From JAFAHS01 sp046728175 (GTDB lineage: Bacteria; Desulfobacterota; Binatia; Binatales; Binataceae), in NCBI GenBank assembly GCA_046728175.1, contig JBKPEA010000029.1:1-64000 (forward strand): 64,000 nucleotides of DNA, written 5' to 3'. Shown piece by piece: positions 26,039-34,865 of this stretch. Positions within the stretch are counted from its first letter, which is position 1. Every line of letters starts with the position of its first letter. The notes beneath the pieces were generated by a model, which saw nothing but the letters and a program-made list of their open reading frames with translations, was not told where the DNA came from and made no database searches. The translations under genes were made by a program, and so were the position numbers.

Positions 26039-27181
26039 ATGAAGTTCTGGCGCATGGTTTATCGCAATCTCACCCGCAATCGGCGGCGCACCCTGCTCAC
26101 CATCCTGTCGATCGCAGTTTCGATGTTCATTTTCGCGGCGTTGTTCACCTTGCCGAGTTTCGTCGATCGGGTGCTCGCAGCGAGCGCATCCAACCCGCGC
26201 CTGGTGTGTCATGGCAAAGCCGGTCTCGGCTACTCGCTGCCGGAGTCATACGGAAGGCGAATCGCGGCGATTCCGCACGTGGTCGGCGTGGACCAGTGGA
26301 ACTGGTTCGGCGGCATTTATCATCTGCCCTCGGACCAGTTTCCCAACCTCGCTACCGAACCTGACCAGACCGAGACGGTGTGGCCGGATTGGCGCCTGTC
26401 ACGGGAAAGCATCGATGCATTTCAGCACGAGCGTACCGCGGCGCTGGTCGGCCTCTCCACCATGCAACGCTTCGGGTTCCATCTGGGCCAGCAGATCATG
26501 CTGCACGACTCGGTGTATGGCCGGAATCTGCAGTTCAAGATCGTGGGAACGCTGGGCAAGGGCACGATGCCCACGATGCTGATCTTTCGCCGCGACTATC
26601 TGCAGCAGGCCATCGGGCAGACCGGGCGCGCCGATTTTATCTGGATTCGGGTGGACAGGCTGGAGTCTATACCGGAGGTCATCCAGGCGGTCGACAGCCA
26701 GTTTGCCAATTCCAGCGATCCGACCACCACCGAATCGGAGCAGAGTTTCCAGGCCGGATTTATCGAATCGGTTCGCACCATAATTCGTCTGGCGGAGGTT
26801 CTCTCGATCATCGTTTTGTTTAGTATCAGCCTGGTCGCGGCGAACACCGCAGCGATGTCCGTACGCGAGCGCCGGGTTGAATTCGCGGTGATGCGATCGA
26901 TTGGGTTCACCGCGCCCCGGGTAGTAACGCTGCTGAGCGCCGAGGGCGCGCTCACCGGCGTGATTGGGGGCGCGATCGGCGCAGGAGTGGCATGGATAGT
27001 ACTGCACCTGCTGCCACTCAGCGGAGATTTGTTTGGCAGCCTCGGGACGATAACCATGCCGGCCCGTGTGCCCGCTGCCGCGATCGTGCTGTCGACCCTA
27101 ATCGGAATTTCGAGCGGCCTGGTGCCCGCCACGCTCGCGATGCGGCGTCGAGTGGTCGATGAATTGCGCGCGATTGTGTAA
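26039..27181 (+). CDS. ABC transporter permease, FtsX/MacB type
   Basis: Permease of 380 residues with the FtsX-like topology: one membrane segment near residues 20-40, a long periplasmic MacB_PCD-like domain (50-250), then three segments near 255-280, 305-335 and 345-370. SVRERRVEFAVMRSIGFT is the cytoplasmic coupling region typical of LolC/MacB/FtsX permeases. It would move lipids, peptides or drugs or act as a mechanotransmitter with an ATPase. No ATPase or adaptor gene is adjacent, so it is either paired elsewhere or orphan. Confidence 0.88.
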   Translation: MKFWRMVYRNLTRNRRRTLLTILSIAVSMFIFAALFTLPSFVDRVLAASASNPRLVCHGKAGLGYSLPESYGRRIAAIPHVVGVDQWNWFGGIYHLPSDQFPNLATEPDQTETVWPDWRLSRESIDAFQHERTAALVGLSTMQRFGFHLGQQIMLHDSVYGRNLQFKIVGTLGKGTMPTMLIFRRDYLQQAIGQTGRADFIWIRVDRLESIPEVIQAVDSQFANSSDPTTTESEQSFQAGFIESVRTIIRLAEVLSIIVLFSISLVAANTAAMSVRERRVEFAVMRSIGFTAPRVVTLLSAEGALTGVIGGAIGAGVAWIVLHLLPLSGDLFGSLGTITMPARVPAAAIVLSTLIGISSGLVPATLAMRRRVVDELRAIV

Positions 27182-27225
27182 TCGCAGGATTTGCCGCGCG
27201 CCCGCTTTGTGATGTGATCGTAGAC

Positions 27226-27684
27226 ATGCTGTCCGACATCGAGATTCGACCCGCCCAGGTAAGCGACATTCCCGAGGTGGCCCGGCTGGTTGCGGCACTC
27301 GCGGCCTACGAGGAAGCGCTTGACGAACGTGCCCGTTACGATTGGGACGAAATTCGGGATGCTCCCAGCTGGCTGCGCGCGGTGCTGAGCCGCAACCACC
27401 ATGCGGTTTGGGTGGCGGACAGTGGCAAGGGACAGCTGGTTGGCCATCTGTGGGTCCGGCTCTATCGTCTGCGCGAAGGCGGCGTACCTCCGCTCAGCGG
27501 CTATATCAGCCAGGCTTTTCTCGAGGAGGCGTGGCGAGGAAAGGGGCTAATGAAAATGATGCTCGAGGATGCCTACCAATGGTTTCGAGCGCAGAATGTA
27601 GCGGTTGTCACGCTGAGCGTGCTGCATCGCAACTGGCTTGGGGCGACGGCGTGGCACCGGCTTGGCTTCGCCCGATTGGCGTGA
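27226..27684 (+). CDS. GNAT-family N-acetyltransferase
   Basis: Single-domain GNAT protein of 152 residues. It starts with IEIRPAQVSDIPEVARLVAALAAYEE, a typical first strand and helix, and has the cofactor loop EEAWRGKGLMKMMLEDA and the end segment HRNWLGATAWHRLGFARL. Start choice is between the GTG at 27214 and the ATG at 27226, with no strong ribosome site for either. It is unrelated in detail to the longer GNAT at 787. Substrate unknown. Confidence 0.82.
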   Translation: MLSDIEIRPAQVSDIPEVARLVAALAAYEEALDERARYDWDEIRDAPSWLRAVLSRNHHAVWVADSGKGQLVGHLWVRLYRLREGGVPPLSGYISQAFLEEAWRGKGLMKMMLEDAYQWFRAQNVAVVTLSVLHRNWLGATAWHRLGFARLA

Positions 27685-27796
27685 AGAGCGCCGCCTCGAA
27701 CTCAAGCCGAAGCGCCCCTAGCCATCCCTGACCAGCCGGTAAGTCACCCGAATTACCCTTGACAAATAAGGGGATTCTGTTTAGTTGCCTGGTTAG

Positions 27797-27847
27797 GTCC
27801 AGTATTGTGTCTCGTTTGACAGATGGACAAGGATGTCTATACTGGAC
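27797..27847. promoter_or_regulatory. 9-bp inverted repeat framing the isc promoter
   Basis: GTCCAGTAT (27797-27805) and ATACTGGAC (27839-27847) are perfect reverse complements, 42 bases apart start to start. The left half lies upstream of the -35; the right half overlaps the -10. A smaller dyad GGACT-GTAGG-AGTCC follows at 27844-27858. This could be a pair of operator half-sites bound on one helix face. An iscR gene is not present in the window. Confidence 0.55.
27816..27843 (+). promoter_or_regulatory. near-consensus sigma70 promoter of the isc operon
   Basis: TTGACA (27816-27821), a 16-base spacer and TATACT (27838-27843). This is the best promoter in the window, about 55 bases before iscS after allowing for the start site. 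Confidence 0.85.
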
Positions 27848-27903
27848 TGTAGGAGTCCACTAATTTTCGGGTTTTCAGGTCCAACGAACGGAATTATCTA
27901 AAG

Positions 27904-29121
27904 ATGCTTAAGACGCCGGTTTACATGGACAATCACGCGACCACGCCGTGCGACCCACGGGTGCTCGACGCGATGCTGCCTTACTTTACGACCAAATTTG
28001 GCAACGCCGCGAGCCGCAATCATGGCTTCGGCTGGGAAGCCGAAGAGGCAGTCGACAAAGCTCGCAATCAAATCGCGGCGATCATCAACGCCAAGTCCAA
28101 GGAGATCATATTCACCAGCGGCGCGACCGAGTCCGACAACCTTGCAATCAAGGGTGTGGTCGACTTCTACAAGGACAAGGGCAATCACGTCATCACCTGC
28201 GTTACCGAGCACAAGGCCGTGCTCGACTCGTGCCGTGCCCTCGAACGGCTGGGCAAGGCGACGGTGACGTACCTGCCGGTCGACAAGTACGGGATGGTCG
28301 ATCCGGACGCGGTGCGCAAGGCCATCACTGACAAGACCGTGCTGATCACGATCATGTACGCAAACAACGAGATCGGCACGATTCATCCGATTCGCGAGAT
28401 CGGCAAGATTGCCAAGGAGCGGGAAATCGTCTTCCACTGCGATGCGGTCCAGGCCGTCGGCAAGATTCCGGTGGACGTGGAAAAGGACGGCATCGATCTG
28501 CTCGCGATGAGTGGGCACAAGATCTACGGTCCCAAGGGAGTCGGCGCGCTTTACGTACGCGCGAAGGGACCGCGCGTGCGGCTGGCGCCGATCATTGACG
28601 GTGGCGGTCACGAGCGCGGGATGCGCTCGGGTACTCTCAACGTCACGGGAATCGTCGGTTTTGGCGCGGCCTGCGAGATCGCGAAGAACGAGTTGGCCGG
28701 TGAAGCCCATTATCTGACCGATCTGCGTAGCCGGTTGCAGGCACAGTTGTTCGAGCGGCTCGACGAGATCTATTTGAACGGTCATCCGACCGAGCGTCTG
28801 CCCGGCAACCTGAACGTGAGTTTTGCCTATGTCGAAGGCGAGTCGCTGCTGATGGGTATCAATGACGTGGCGGTCAGTTCAGGCTCTGCCTGTACCTCGG
28901 CGACGCTGGAACCCTCCTACGTGATTCGCGCGCTCGGAACCGATGAAGAGCTGGCGCACAGCTCGATCCGGTTCGGACTGGGGCGGTTCAACACCGGTGA
29001 GGAAGTCGACTATGTGGCGGAGCGTGTGAGCAAGGAAGTGAAGCGGCTGCGCGAAATGTCGCCGCTGTACGAGATGGCCAGGGAAGGAATCGACCTGAAA
29101 TCGGTCCAGTGGAAAGCGTGA
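27904..29121 (+). CDS. iscS: cysteine desulfurase IscS
   Basis: PLP enzyme of 405 residues taking sulfur from cysteine for Fe-S cluster building. It shows DNHATTPCDPRVLDAMLPY, the PLP Lys206 in MSGHKIYGPKG, and the mobile active-site loop SSGSACTSATLEPSYV with Cys330, the group II hallmark. The C-terminus ends in the IscU-binding region, with DLKSVQWKA last. First gene of iscS-iscU-iscA-hscB-hscA-iscX, directly behind the promoter at 27816; no iscR is present upstream. The ribosome site is weak. Confidence 0.97.
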   Translation: MLKTPVYMDNHATTPCDPRVLDAMLPYFTTKFGNAASRNHGFGWEAEEAVDKARNQIAAIINAKSKEIIFTSGATESDNLAIKGVVDFYKDKGNHVITCVTEHKAVLDSCRALERLGKATVTYLPVDKYGMVDPDAVRKAITDKTVLITIMYANNEIGTIHPIREIGKIAKEREIVFHCDAVQAVGKIPVDVEKDGIDLLAMSGHKIYGPKGVGALYVRAKGPRVRLAPIIDGGGHERGMRSGTLNVTGIVGFGAACEIAKNELAGEAHYLTDLRSRLQAQLFERLDEIYLNGHPTERLPGNLNVSFAYVEGESLLMGINDVAVSSGSACTSATLEPSYVIRALGTDEELAHSSIRFGLGRFNTGEEVDYVAERVSKEVKRLREMSPLYEMAREGIDLKSVQWKA

Positions 29122-29145
29122 CCAGACAAGTTATCGGAGGCGCCC

Positions 29146-29568
29146 ATGTCCTATTCAGATAAGGTTCTCGACCATTACAACCATCCGCGCAACGTCGGAA
29201 GTTTTACCAAGGACGATGCGAACGTCGGAACCGGTGTGGTCGGCGCGCCCGAATGCGGCGACGTGATGAAGCTGCAGCTCAAGATCAGCGACGCCGGGGT
29301 CATCGAAGATGCACGCTTTAAGACCTTCGGCTGCGGCAGCGCGATCGCGAGTTCGAGTTACGTGACCGAGCTGGTCAAGGGCAAGCACATCGACGAGGCG
29401 ATGGCGATTAAGAACACGGTCATCGTGAAAGAACTCAACCTGCCTCCGGTCAAGATCCACTGCTCGGTCCTCGCCGAGGATGCGATCAAGGCTGCGATTA
29501 CCGACTGGAAGACGCATAAGGGCGACGGCGCCCCACAGTTCGAGCCGGAGAAAGCGCAGGAGAAGTAG
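29146..29568 (+). CDS. iscU: Fe-S cluster scaffold IscU
   Basis: Scaffold of 140 residues on which the [2Fe-2S] cluster is built. The three ligand cysteines are Cys37 (APECGD, with Asp39), Cys63 (FGCGSA) and Cys106 (KIHCSVLAEDAI). The HscA-binding LPPVKIHC motif is intact (LPPVK before Cys106). GGAGG lies 5 bases before the ATG. It has a slightly longer, Lys/Glu-rich C-terminus than E. coli IscU. It is 24 bases after iscS. Confidence 0.97.
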   Translation: MSYSDKVLDHYNHPRNVGSFTKDDANVGTGVVGAPECGDVMKLQLKISDAGVIEDARFKTFGCGSAIASSSYVTELVKGKHIDEAMAIKNTVIVKELNLPPVKIHCSVLAEDAIKAAITDWKTHKGDGAPQFEPEKAQEK

Positions 29569-29583
29569 CGGCGCACGGGCTCG

Positions 29584-29901
29584 ATGATTTCTCTGTCCGA
29601 CAACGCGGTACACAAGATCAAGCAGCTGGTCTCCGAGAAGGGCGACCATGCGGGTCTGCGGGTCAAAGTCGTCGGAGGCGGATGCTCCGGTCTGCAATAC
29701 CGCATGGAAATCGATGCGGCCAAAGAGCGCGACAAGATTTTCGAGCGCGACGGCGCGCGATTGATCGTGGACAAGAAAAGTTTTCTTTACCTCAATGGCT
29801 CGGAACTGGACTACGCCGAAGAGCTGATGTCGTCGGGGTTCAGGGTGGTTAATCCCAACGCCAAACGCAGCTGCGGATGTGGGGAATCGTTCGTCGTATG
29901 A
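29584..29901 (+). CDS. iscA: A-type Fe-S carrier IscA
   Basis: HesB/IscA protein of 105 residues, about the family length, which carries Fe-S clusters to targets. The three ligands are Cys34 (GGGCSGLQYRM), Cys97 and Cys99 (SCGCGESF). It starts 15 bases after iscU in the usual operon order. The ribosome site is weak, so translation may depend on coupling. Confidence 0.95.
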   Translation: MISLSDNAVHKIKQLVSEKGDHAGLRVKVVGGGCSGLQYRMEIDAAKERDKIFERDGARLIVDKKSFLYLNGSELDYAEELMSSGFRVVNPNAKRSCGCGESFVV

Positions 29902-29931
29902 ACGAGGGGATGCAGGAAACACGGCGCAAAC

Positions 29932-30564
29932 ATGATCCAATGCCCGTCATGCGGACGGCGGCAAGGACCGCGACTGATCTGTGAGAACTGCGGCGCCCCG
30001 CTGGGCGCCGAGGTCGACGGGTTCGCGGCGTTCTCGCTTCCGCGCAAGCTGATCCTCGACACCGTTGCGCTCGAGCGCGTCTATCACGACCTGAGTCGAC
30101 AGATTCATCCCGACCGTTTCGCGCAGGGCTCCGCCCACCTCCGCGACGCCAGCCTGCGCAGCACCGCGCTGCTGACGCGCAGCTACCGCACGTTGCGCGA
30201 TCCGGTCGCGCGCGGACTGTACTGGCTTGAGCTTAAGGGTGAAAAGCTCGCCGACAGCAACAAAACGGTTCCCCCAGACCTCGCAGAGCTCGTATTCGAG
30301 GTCCAGGACGAGCTCAGCGAACTGCGCGACGCAGGGTCCGACCTTCCACGCCTGCGCGAGCGCACCCGCGCGCGCCGGGTAGAACTGGAAGCCGCGAGCA
30401 ATGCGTTGCAACGTGATCTGGCGCGAAATTTCGAGCGGTGGGATGCCGGCGGCGACCCCCAACAACTCAGCGCCGAGCTCAAGGCGGTGCTTTCAAAGAT
30501 CGCTTACCTGCGCACGTTGATTCGTGACGTAGACCGGGAACTGGAAAATCTCAAGGCAGCTTGA
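29932..30564 (+). CDS. hscB: co-chaperone HscB with N-terminal zinc finger
   Basis: J-domain co-chaperone of 210 residues that brings IscU to HscA. Residues 1-25 carry a CxxC pair, Cys4/Cys7 and Cys17/Cys20 (CPSC and CENC), a zinc finger absent from E. coli HscB but like that of mitochondrial HSC20. The J-domain has the HPD tripeptide at 59-61, and the C-terminal three-helix domain (140-210) is the IscU-binding part. It stops right before the hscA start, TGA then ATG, so the two are translated in tandem. Confidence 0.93.
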   Translation: MIQCPSCGRRQGPRLICENCGAPLGAEVDGFAAFSLPRKLILDTVALERVYHDLSRQIHPDRFAQGSAHLRDASLRSTALLTRSYRTLRDPVARGLYWLELKGEKLADSNKTVPPDLAELVFEVQDELSELRDAGSDLPRLRERTRARRVELEAASNALQRDLARNFERWDAGGDPQQLSAELKAVLSKIAYLRTLIRDVDRELENLKAA

Positions 30565-32427
30565 ATGACCCGCATCTTCGGTATTGACCTCGGCACGACC
30601 AACAGCCTCATCGCGACGATGGAGAATGGTGCTCCACGGATCATCGCCGATCCCCAGACCCGCCAGACCCTGCTGGAATCGGTAGTCGCGATCGCGCCGG
30701 ATGGCGCAGTGCACGTCGGCCGCGACGCGGTCGAGATGGAACCCCACCTGAGCCGCGAGCAGGACGGGCGGGTGAGTGCGGTCGGATTTCCCGGCGGCGA
30801 ATACGGCGCCGTTATCCGCTCGGTAAAGCGCTATATGGGACTGGGCGGAGAGGAGGTCGCTGCCGAGGAACGGGCCCGCTATGCGTTTGCCGACCTGTCG
30901 GGTCCGGTCGTACGTTTTCGGATTGGTAAGCGGGCGTTCACTCCGCCGCAAATTTCAGCCGAGATACTGAACGCGTTGAAGTTCCGCGCCGAGCGCGCGC
31001 TCGGCGAGAAGGTGGAGCGGGTGGTTATCACGGTTCCTGCTTATTTCAACGATGGCCAGCGGCAGGCAACCAAGGATGCGGGGCGGTTGGCGGGTCTCGA
31101 AGTGGTTCGGCTGGTGAACGAACCTACCGCGGCTTCGCTTGCCTATGGGCTCAACCAGCTGGCTGAGGGAAAGGTTGCGGTGTACGACCTCGGCGGTGGC
31201 ACCTTCGATATCTCGATTCTGAGTATCAAGGGCGGGATTTTCGAAGTCCTTGCTACAAACGGCGATACTCACCTGGGCGGCGACGATATTGACAGTGCGC
31301 TGATCGATTGGCTGCTGGCGGAAACTCCCGCCGAAATCAGGCGCGACCGTCACGTGTGGAACAGCGCCCGGCGCGCTGCCGAGGACGCCAAGAAGCGCCT
31401 TAGCGAAGCCGACGAAGTGGAACTCCGGCTGGAGTTGCCGGGTCACCTGATTGCCAAGCAGCTCACCCGCCAGGCGCTCGAGGAAATCGCCGAGCCGCTG
31501 GTGGCGCGGTCCCTCAAGCGCTGCGAGCTCGCGCTAGCCGATGCGAAGCTTGCGGCGAAGGAGGTCGGGGCGGTGGTCCTGGTCGGCGGCGCCACGCGCA
31601 TGCCGCTGGTGCGCCGGAGAGTCGCCGAGTTGTTTGGCCGCGAGCCGCTCTGCTCGCTGAATCCCGACGAGGTCGTTGCCCTCGGGGCCGCGGTCCAGGC
31701 GGGTGTGTTGATGGGTACGCAGGGCGATATGCTGCTGCTCGATGTGGTCCCCCTGTCGCTTGGCATCGAAACGATGGGCGGAGTCATGGAACGGCTCATC
31801 CATCGCAACACCACTATCCCAACCAGCGTCACCGAGAACTTCACCACCGCTGTGGATAATCAGAGCCATGTGGATATCCATGTCCTCCAGGGCGAGCGGG
31901 AGCTTGCCAAAGACTGCCGTAGTCTCGCACGATTCAAACTGGGTCCCATCGAAGCGCAGCCGGCTGGACTGCCCCGGATTGCGGTCACTTTCCTCATTGA
32001 CGCAAACGGGATACTAAATGTCAGCGCGCGCGACGAGCGCACCGGCCGCGAGCACTCGATCGATGTCAAGCCAAGTTACGGTCTGACGGACGACGAGATC
32101 GAACGGATGCTCGAAGAGGCGATCGATCTGGGCGAGGAGGATCTGGAGCAGCGGCTTCTGATCGTCGCTCGCAACGACGCCGAGCAGATCCTTGGGGCGC
32201 TGCGCAAGCAGCTCGGCGAATTTCCGGGACTGATCGAACCGGACGAACGGGCGCGGCTCGAGCAGGAGGCGGAGCGGTTGGAGGCGGCACGCAAGACATC
32301 GGATCGCGAACTCATTTCCAGACTGGTCGAAGAGCTGAACGAGCTGAGCACCCCGTTCGCGGAGCGTATCATGGACTTTGCCATCAAGCGGGCGCTGGAA
32401 AAGAAATCGGTCGAAGAGGTGTCATAA
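30565..32427 (+). CDS. hscA: Hsp70-type chaperone HscA
   Basis: Specialised Hsp70 of 620 residues that acts on IscU. The ATPase domain begins with IFGIDLGTTNSLIA and shows VITVPAYFNDGQRQATKDAG, NEPTAASLAYG, YDLGGGTFDISIL and GGATRMPLVRR; the substrate domain has PLSLGIETMGG and ends in a helical lid from about residue 505. The length and place between hscB and iscX mark it as HscA rather than DnaK. Confidence 0.97.
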   Translation: MTRIFGIDLGTTNSLIATMENGAPRIIADPQTRQTLLESVVAIAPDGAVHVGRDAVEMEPHLSREQDGRVSAVGFPGGEYGAVIRSVKRYMGLGGEEVAAEERARYAFADLSGPVVRFRIGKRAFTPPQISAEILNALKFRAERALGEKVERVVITVPAYFNDGQRQATKDAGRLAGLEVVRLVNEPTAASLAYGLNQLAEGKVAVYDLGGGTFDISILSIKGGIFEVLATNGDTHLGGDDIDSALIDWLLAETPAEIRRDRHVWNSARRAAEDAKKRLSEADEVELRLELPGHLIAKQLTRQALEEIAEPLVARSLKRCELALADAKLAAKEVGAVVLVGGATRMPLVRRRVAELFGREPLCSLNPDEVVALGAAVQAGVLMGTQGDMLLLDVVPLSLGIETMGGVMERLIHRNTTIPTSVTENFTTAVDNQSHVDIHVLQGERELAKDCRSLARFKLGPIEAQPAGLPRIAVTFLIDANGILNVSARDERTGREHSIDVKPSYGLTDDEIERMLEEAIDLGEEDLEQRLLIVARNDAEQILGALRKQLGEFPGLIEPDERARLEQEAERLEAARKTSDRELISRLVEELNELSTPFAERIMDFAIKRALEKKSVEEVS

Positions 32428-32442
32428 GGGAGGCCTCTCATC

Positions 32443-32664
32443 ATGGGACTCAAGTGGGATCAAGCCGAGGAGATCGCGCAAGTTCTCGCTGAAAACCATC
32501 CTGGCATCAATCCGCTGGATGTTCGTTTTACGGATCTGCGCCAGTGGGTTATCGACCTTGACGAGTTCGATGACCAGCCGGGTTCGTCGACCGAGAGCAA
32601 GCTTGAGGCCATCCAGATGGCCTGGAACGAAATTTACGAGGAACAGAACGACGAGGAAGAGTGA
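32443..32664 (+). CDS. iscX: IscX (YfhJ), small acidic Fe-S assembly protein
   Basis: A 73-residue acidic protein that binds IscS and tunes Fe-S assembly. It has GLKWDQAEEIAQVLAENHP, DPLDVRFTDLRQWV-like NPLDVRFTDL and an EAIQMAWNEIYEEQ end. A GGGAGG ribosome site lies 9 bases upstream. It directly follows hscA; the fdx ferredoxin gene that often stands between them is absent. Confidence 0.95.
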   Translation: MGLKWDQAEEIAQVLAENHPGINPLDVRFTDLRQWVIDLDEFDDQPGSSTESKLEAIQMAWNEIYEEQNDEEE

Positions 32665-32764
32665 ATTGATGCCGAGGGAACGGCGTCATTAATCTTTGAG
32701 AGGAGGTGGGGATGTGGTGGAAGCCAATCGCAGCTCGAGAGGGAGGGTAGAGCAGGGAACCAAG

Positions 32765-33301
32765 ATGCAGGAGAAGGAAACCCTGGACGAAAGGTTGCCG
32801 AATTTATTCGAGCCGGACACCCTTTTGCCCATCCAATATTTCGAGGCGATGCGTAAGAAGCATCTGCTCGAGGGCGAGAAGCGCCTGATCCTGAGTGTGC
32901 TGGAAGACGCGGTCGAGTGCTTCATGAAATGCATCGATGCGGCGACCAACAAGGGACAGCGGCTCTTCCGCGAGGCGGATGAGTGGATCACGCACGAGGA
33001 CAAGCGCTGGGTTTTCTCGTTCGACAACGTCTGCGACATGCTGGACATCAACCCTGACTACATGCGGGTCGGATTGAGCAGATGGAAGGAACGGAAAATC
33101 GAACTGATTGCGCGCGGGCGCGCCGAAGCGGAGGCTGCCGCCGCCAATCCTGCGCTGCCCGAACCGGCCGCGGCCGCCCCGACGCCCGCGCCCAAGCCCG
33201 CCAAGGTGTTCGCCAAGCCCGCCGCCGTCCATCATCGCGAGCACGAGCATCGCGTTCGCTCGACCCATGCATCCGCCAATCGGCGGCGGGCGCGCGCGTA
33301 A
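32765..33301 (+). CDS. unknown conserved protein with HTH-like end of core
   Basis: A 178-residue protein of no named family known to me. Core residues 1-110 start MQEKETLDERLPNLFEPDTL and include LPIQYFEAMRKK, LILSVLEDAVECF and FSFDNVCDMLDINPDYMRVG, the last part looking like a helix-turn-helix. I recall similar unnamed proteins from deltaproteobacteria. The last 60 residues are Ala/Pro-rich then basic, likely disordered. AGGGA upstream supports the ATG at 32765 over the upstream in-frame start. It lies 100 bases after iscX and could be read from the isc transcript. Confidence 0.7.
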   Translation: MQEKETLDERLPNLFEPDTLLPIQYFEAMRKKHLLEGEKRLILSVLEDAVECFMKCIDAATNKGQRLFREADEWITHEDKRWVFSFDNVCDMLDINPDYMRVGLSRWKERKIELIARGRAEAEAAAANPALPEPAAAAPTPAPKPAKVFAKPAAVHHREHEHRVRSTHASANRRRARA

Positions 33302-33437
33302 ACCGCCATGTGAGTGGCCCCGGGCCTGGTCCGTCCGTGTTTTCACGCCGCGGTTTAGGGTCGCGGCCCCGTTGCGGTTTTCTTACCTGACCCCGGTGCT
33401 TGCGGCCCTTGGTGAGTAGGCCTAGCGTCGATGAGGC

Positions 33438-33716
33438 ATGCCGCTCAGGACCAAAATCGAATGCCCGGAATGCGAAGCCGATCTCGCCGTCAAGCGGGGT
33501 GGGGTGTGTCCCAACTGCGGCGCACGAATCTCCGAGCACGTCGCGCGGGTTCGGCGCCGCGAGCGTCGCATCGAACAGGTCGTCGCGATAATCGGTACCG
33601 CGCTGGTGCTGGGGTTGTTTCTTGCGACCAGCGGGGCAAGCCTGCTTGAAGGGGTTGCGGCATACGCGCTGGTGGGGGCGGGGCTGTACTTTCTCGCCCA
33701 GCGCACTTTTTTTTGA
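33438..33716 (+). CDS. small zinc-ribbon membrane protein
   Basis: A 92-residue protein. Cys9, Cys12, Cys24 and Cys27 (CPEC and CPNCGARI) form a zinc ribbon, followed by an Arg-rich stretch and two hydrophobic segments (residues 48-68 and 70-88). The ribbon would lie on the cytoplasmic side next to the membrane. Function unknown. The stop codon sits inside a T-rich run, which may aid termination before the convergent LLM gene. Confidence 0.7.
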   Translation: MPLRTKIECPECEADLAVKRGGVCPNCGARISEHVARVRRRERRIEQVVAIIGTALVLGLFLATSGASLLEGVAAYALVGAGLYFLAQRTFF

Positions 33717-33745
33717 CTTTTGGGTCGCAGTTCTGTCGGCAGGCT

Positions 33746-34762
33746 CTAGGCTGCCCGCCAGGCTTGGGCGAGGTTCTCGATCGCCTTCAGGAGCCGGCTG
33801 CGGCGTTCCTCCGGGGTTTTCGCAAAGGATGAGAACTGCAGGGCACTCGTGGTGACGCCCGCTCGTTCGAAGTCCTTGAGTCGCCGGGCGCACTGTGCGG
33901 GGCTGCCAAAGACGAAGATTTTCTCGACCATTCCATCTGGAATCGATTCGAGTGCTTTCTTGCGGTCACCGGTATTCCACGCCTCGAACGCGATACCGGC
34001 TTCTTTCTCATAACCGATCTCGCGGAAAAACTTGTTGTATTGCGGGACGGTCACGTACGCGGTCAGCGAGCGGCGGAACATCGAGCGTACCGTTTCCTCA
34101 TCTTCATCGACCGCGCAGATAATCCGGCATGCCACATCCAGCGCGGCGGGATCCTTGCCGGACGCGCGTCGACCTTCGCGCGTTTCGTCAAGTGTCGCCG
34201 ACAAGGTTTCCGGAGTGACAAAATTGACGATCACTCCGTCGCCGATTTCTCCCGCGACGCGCAGCATCTGCGAGCCCTGCGCCCCGACATAGATCGGCGG
34301 CGGAGTGTCGAAAGGCACGTCGAGTCGAAAGCCGTCGATATTGACCATTTTGCCGTGCAGCGTGACTTTTTCGCGGCGAAAAATCGCGCGCAGCGCCTCC
34401 ACCGTTTCGCGCATCAGGGTGACGGGTTTGCGAAAGGGGACGCCCATCCATCCCTGCATGATATTGGAAGTCGAGATGCCGAGCCCGAGCACGAAGCGGC
34501 CGCCGGTAATCAGCTGGGCCGTGATGGCGGACATCGCGATCAGGGCGGGGGGACGGCTAAAAACCGGCACGATCGCCGTGCCGAAGCGCATCTTCGAGGA
34601 CAGCATCGCGGCAGCGCTGATCGGCGAGAAGGCGTCCGTAGTGTACGACTCGTAAGACCAGCCCTCCGTGTACCCGCAGCGCTCGGCGGTGCGCACGAGT
34701 TCCGGGAAATGTTCGTGGGAGAAAAACGGGTCAAACGGAATGGTAACGCCAAGCTTCATCAT
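33746..34762 (-). CDS. LLM-class flavin-dependent oxidoreductase
   Basis: Luciferase-like monooxygenase-fold protein of 338 residues that would use FMN or F420. It begins MMKLGVTIPFDP, and shows GTAIVPVFSRPPALIAMSA, GGRFVLGLGIS (the flavin-binding beta-bulge region), PIYVGAQGSQMLRVAGEIGDGVIVN and GSPAQCARRLKDF near the end. The TIM-barrel pattern GLGIS and QGWMGVPF resembles F420-dependent enzymes, but cofactor choice cannot be read. AAGGA precedes the ATGATG start. Downstream on the same strand nothing follows; convergent with the zinc-ribbon gene. Confidence 0.88.
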   Translation of the reverse strand: MMKLGVTIPFDPFFSHEHFPELVRTAERCGYTEGWSYESYTTDAFSPISAAAMLSSKMRFGTAIVPVFSRPPALIAMSAITAQLITGGRFVLGLGISTSNIMQGWMGVPFRKPVTLMRETVEALRAIFRREKVTLHGKMVNIDGFRLDVPFDTPPPIYVGAQGSQMLRVAGEIGDGVIVNFVTPETLSATLDETREGRRASGKDPAALDVACRIICAVDEDEETVRSMFRRSLTAYVTVPQYNKFFREIGYEKEAGIAFEAWNTGDRKKALESIPDGMVEKIFVFGSPAQCARRLKDFERAGVTTSALQFSSFAKTPEERRSRLLKAIENLAQAWRAA

Positions 34763-34865
34763 GATGGAGTTCCTTAGTCGCTGAAATGTAGCGCAGTTCC
34801 GGAGCGGTTTCCTACCGGCGAGACGACGATCGCGTGGCGCCCGAGGCGATTGAGATTTGTCTGAC

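Noticed and set aside
25779..26042. 87-codon frame overlapping the ABC permease start by ATGA
   Set aside because: The overlap suggests coupling, but the sequence has no protein-like pattern, no clear ribosome site and no ATPase motif.
27759..27786. Second promoter upstream of isc (TTGACA at 27759)
   Set aside because: The -35 is perfect, but the hexamer at the right distance is TTAGTT, a poor -10; the promoter at 27816 is far better.
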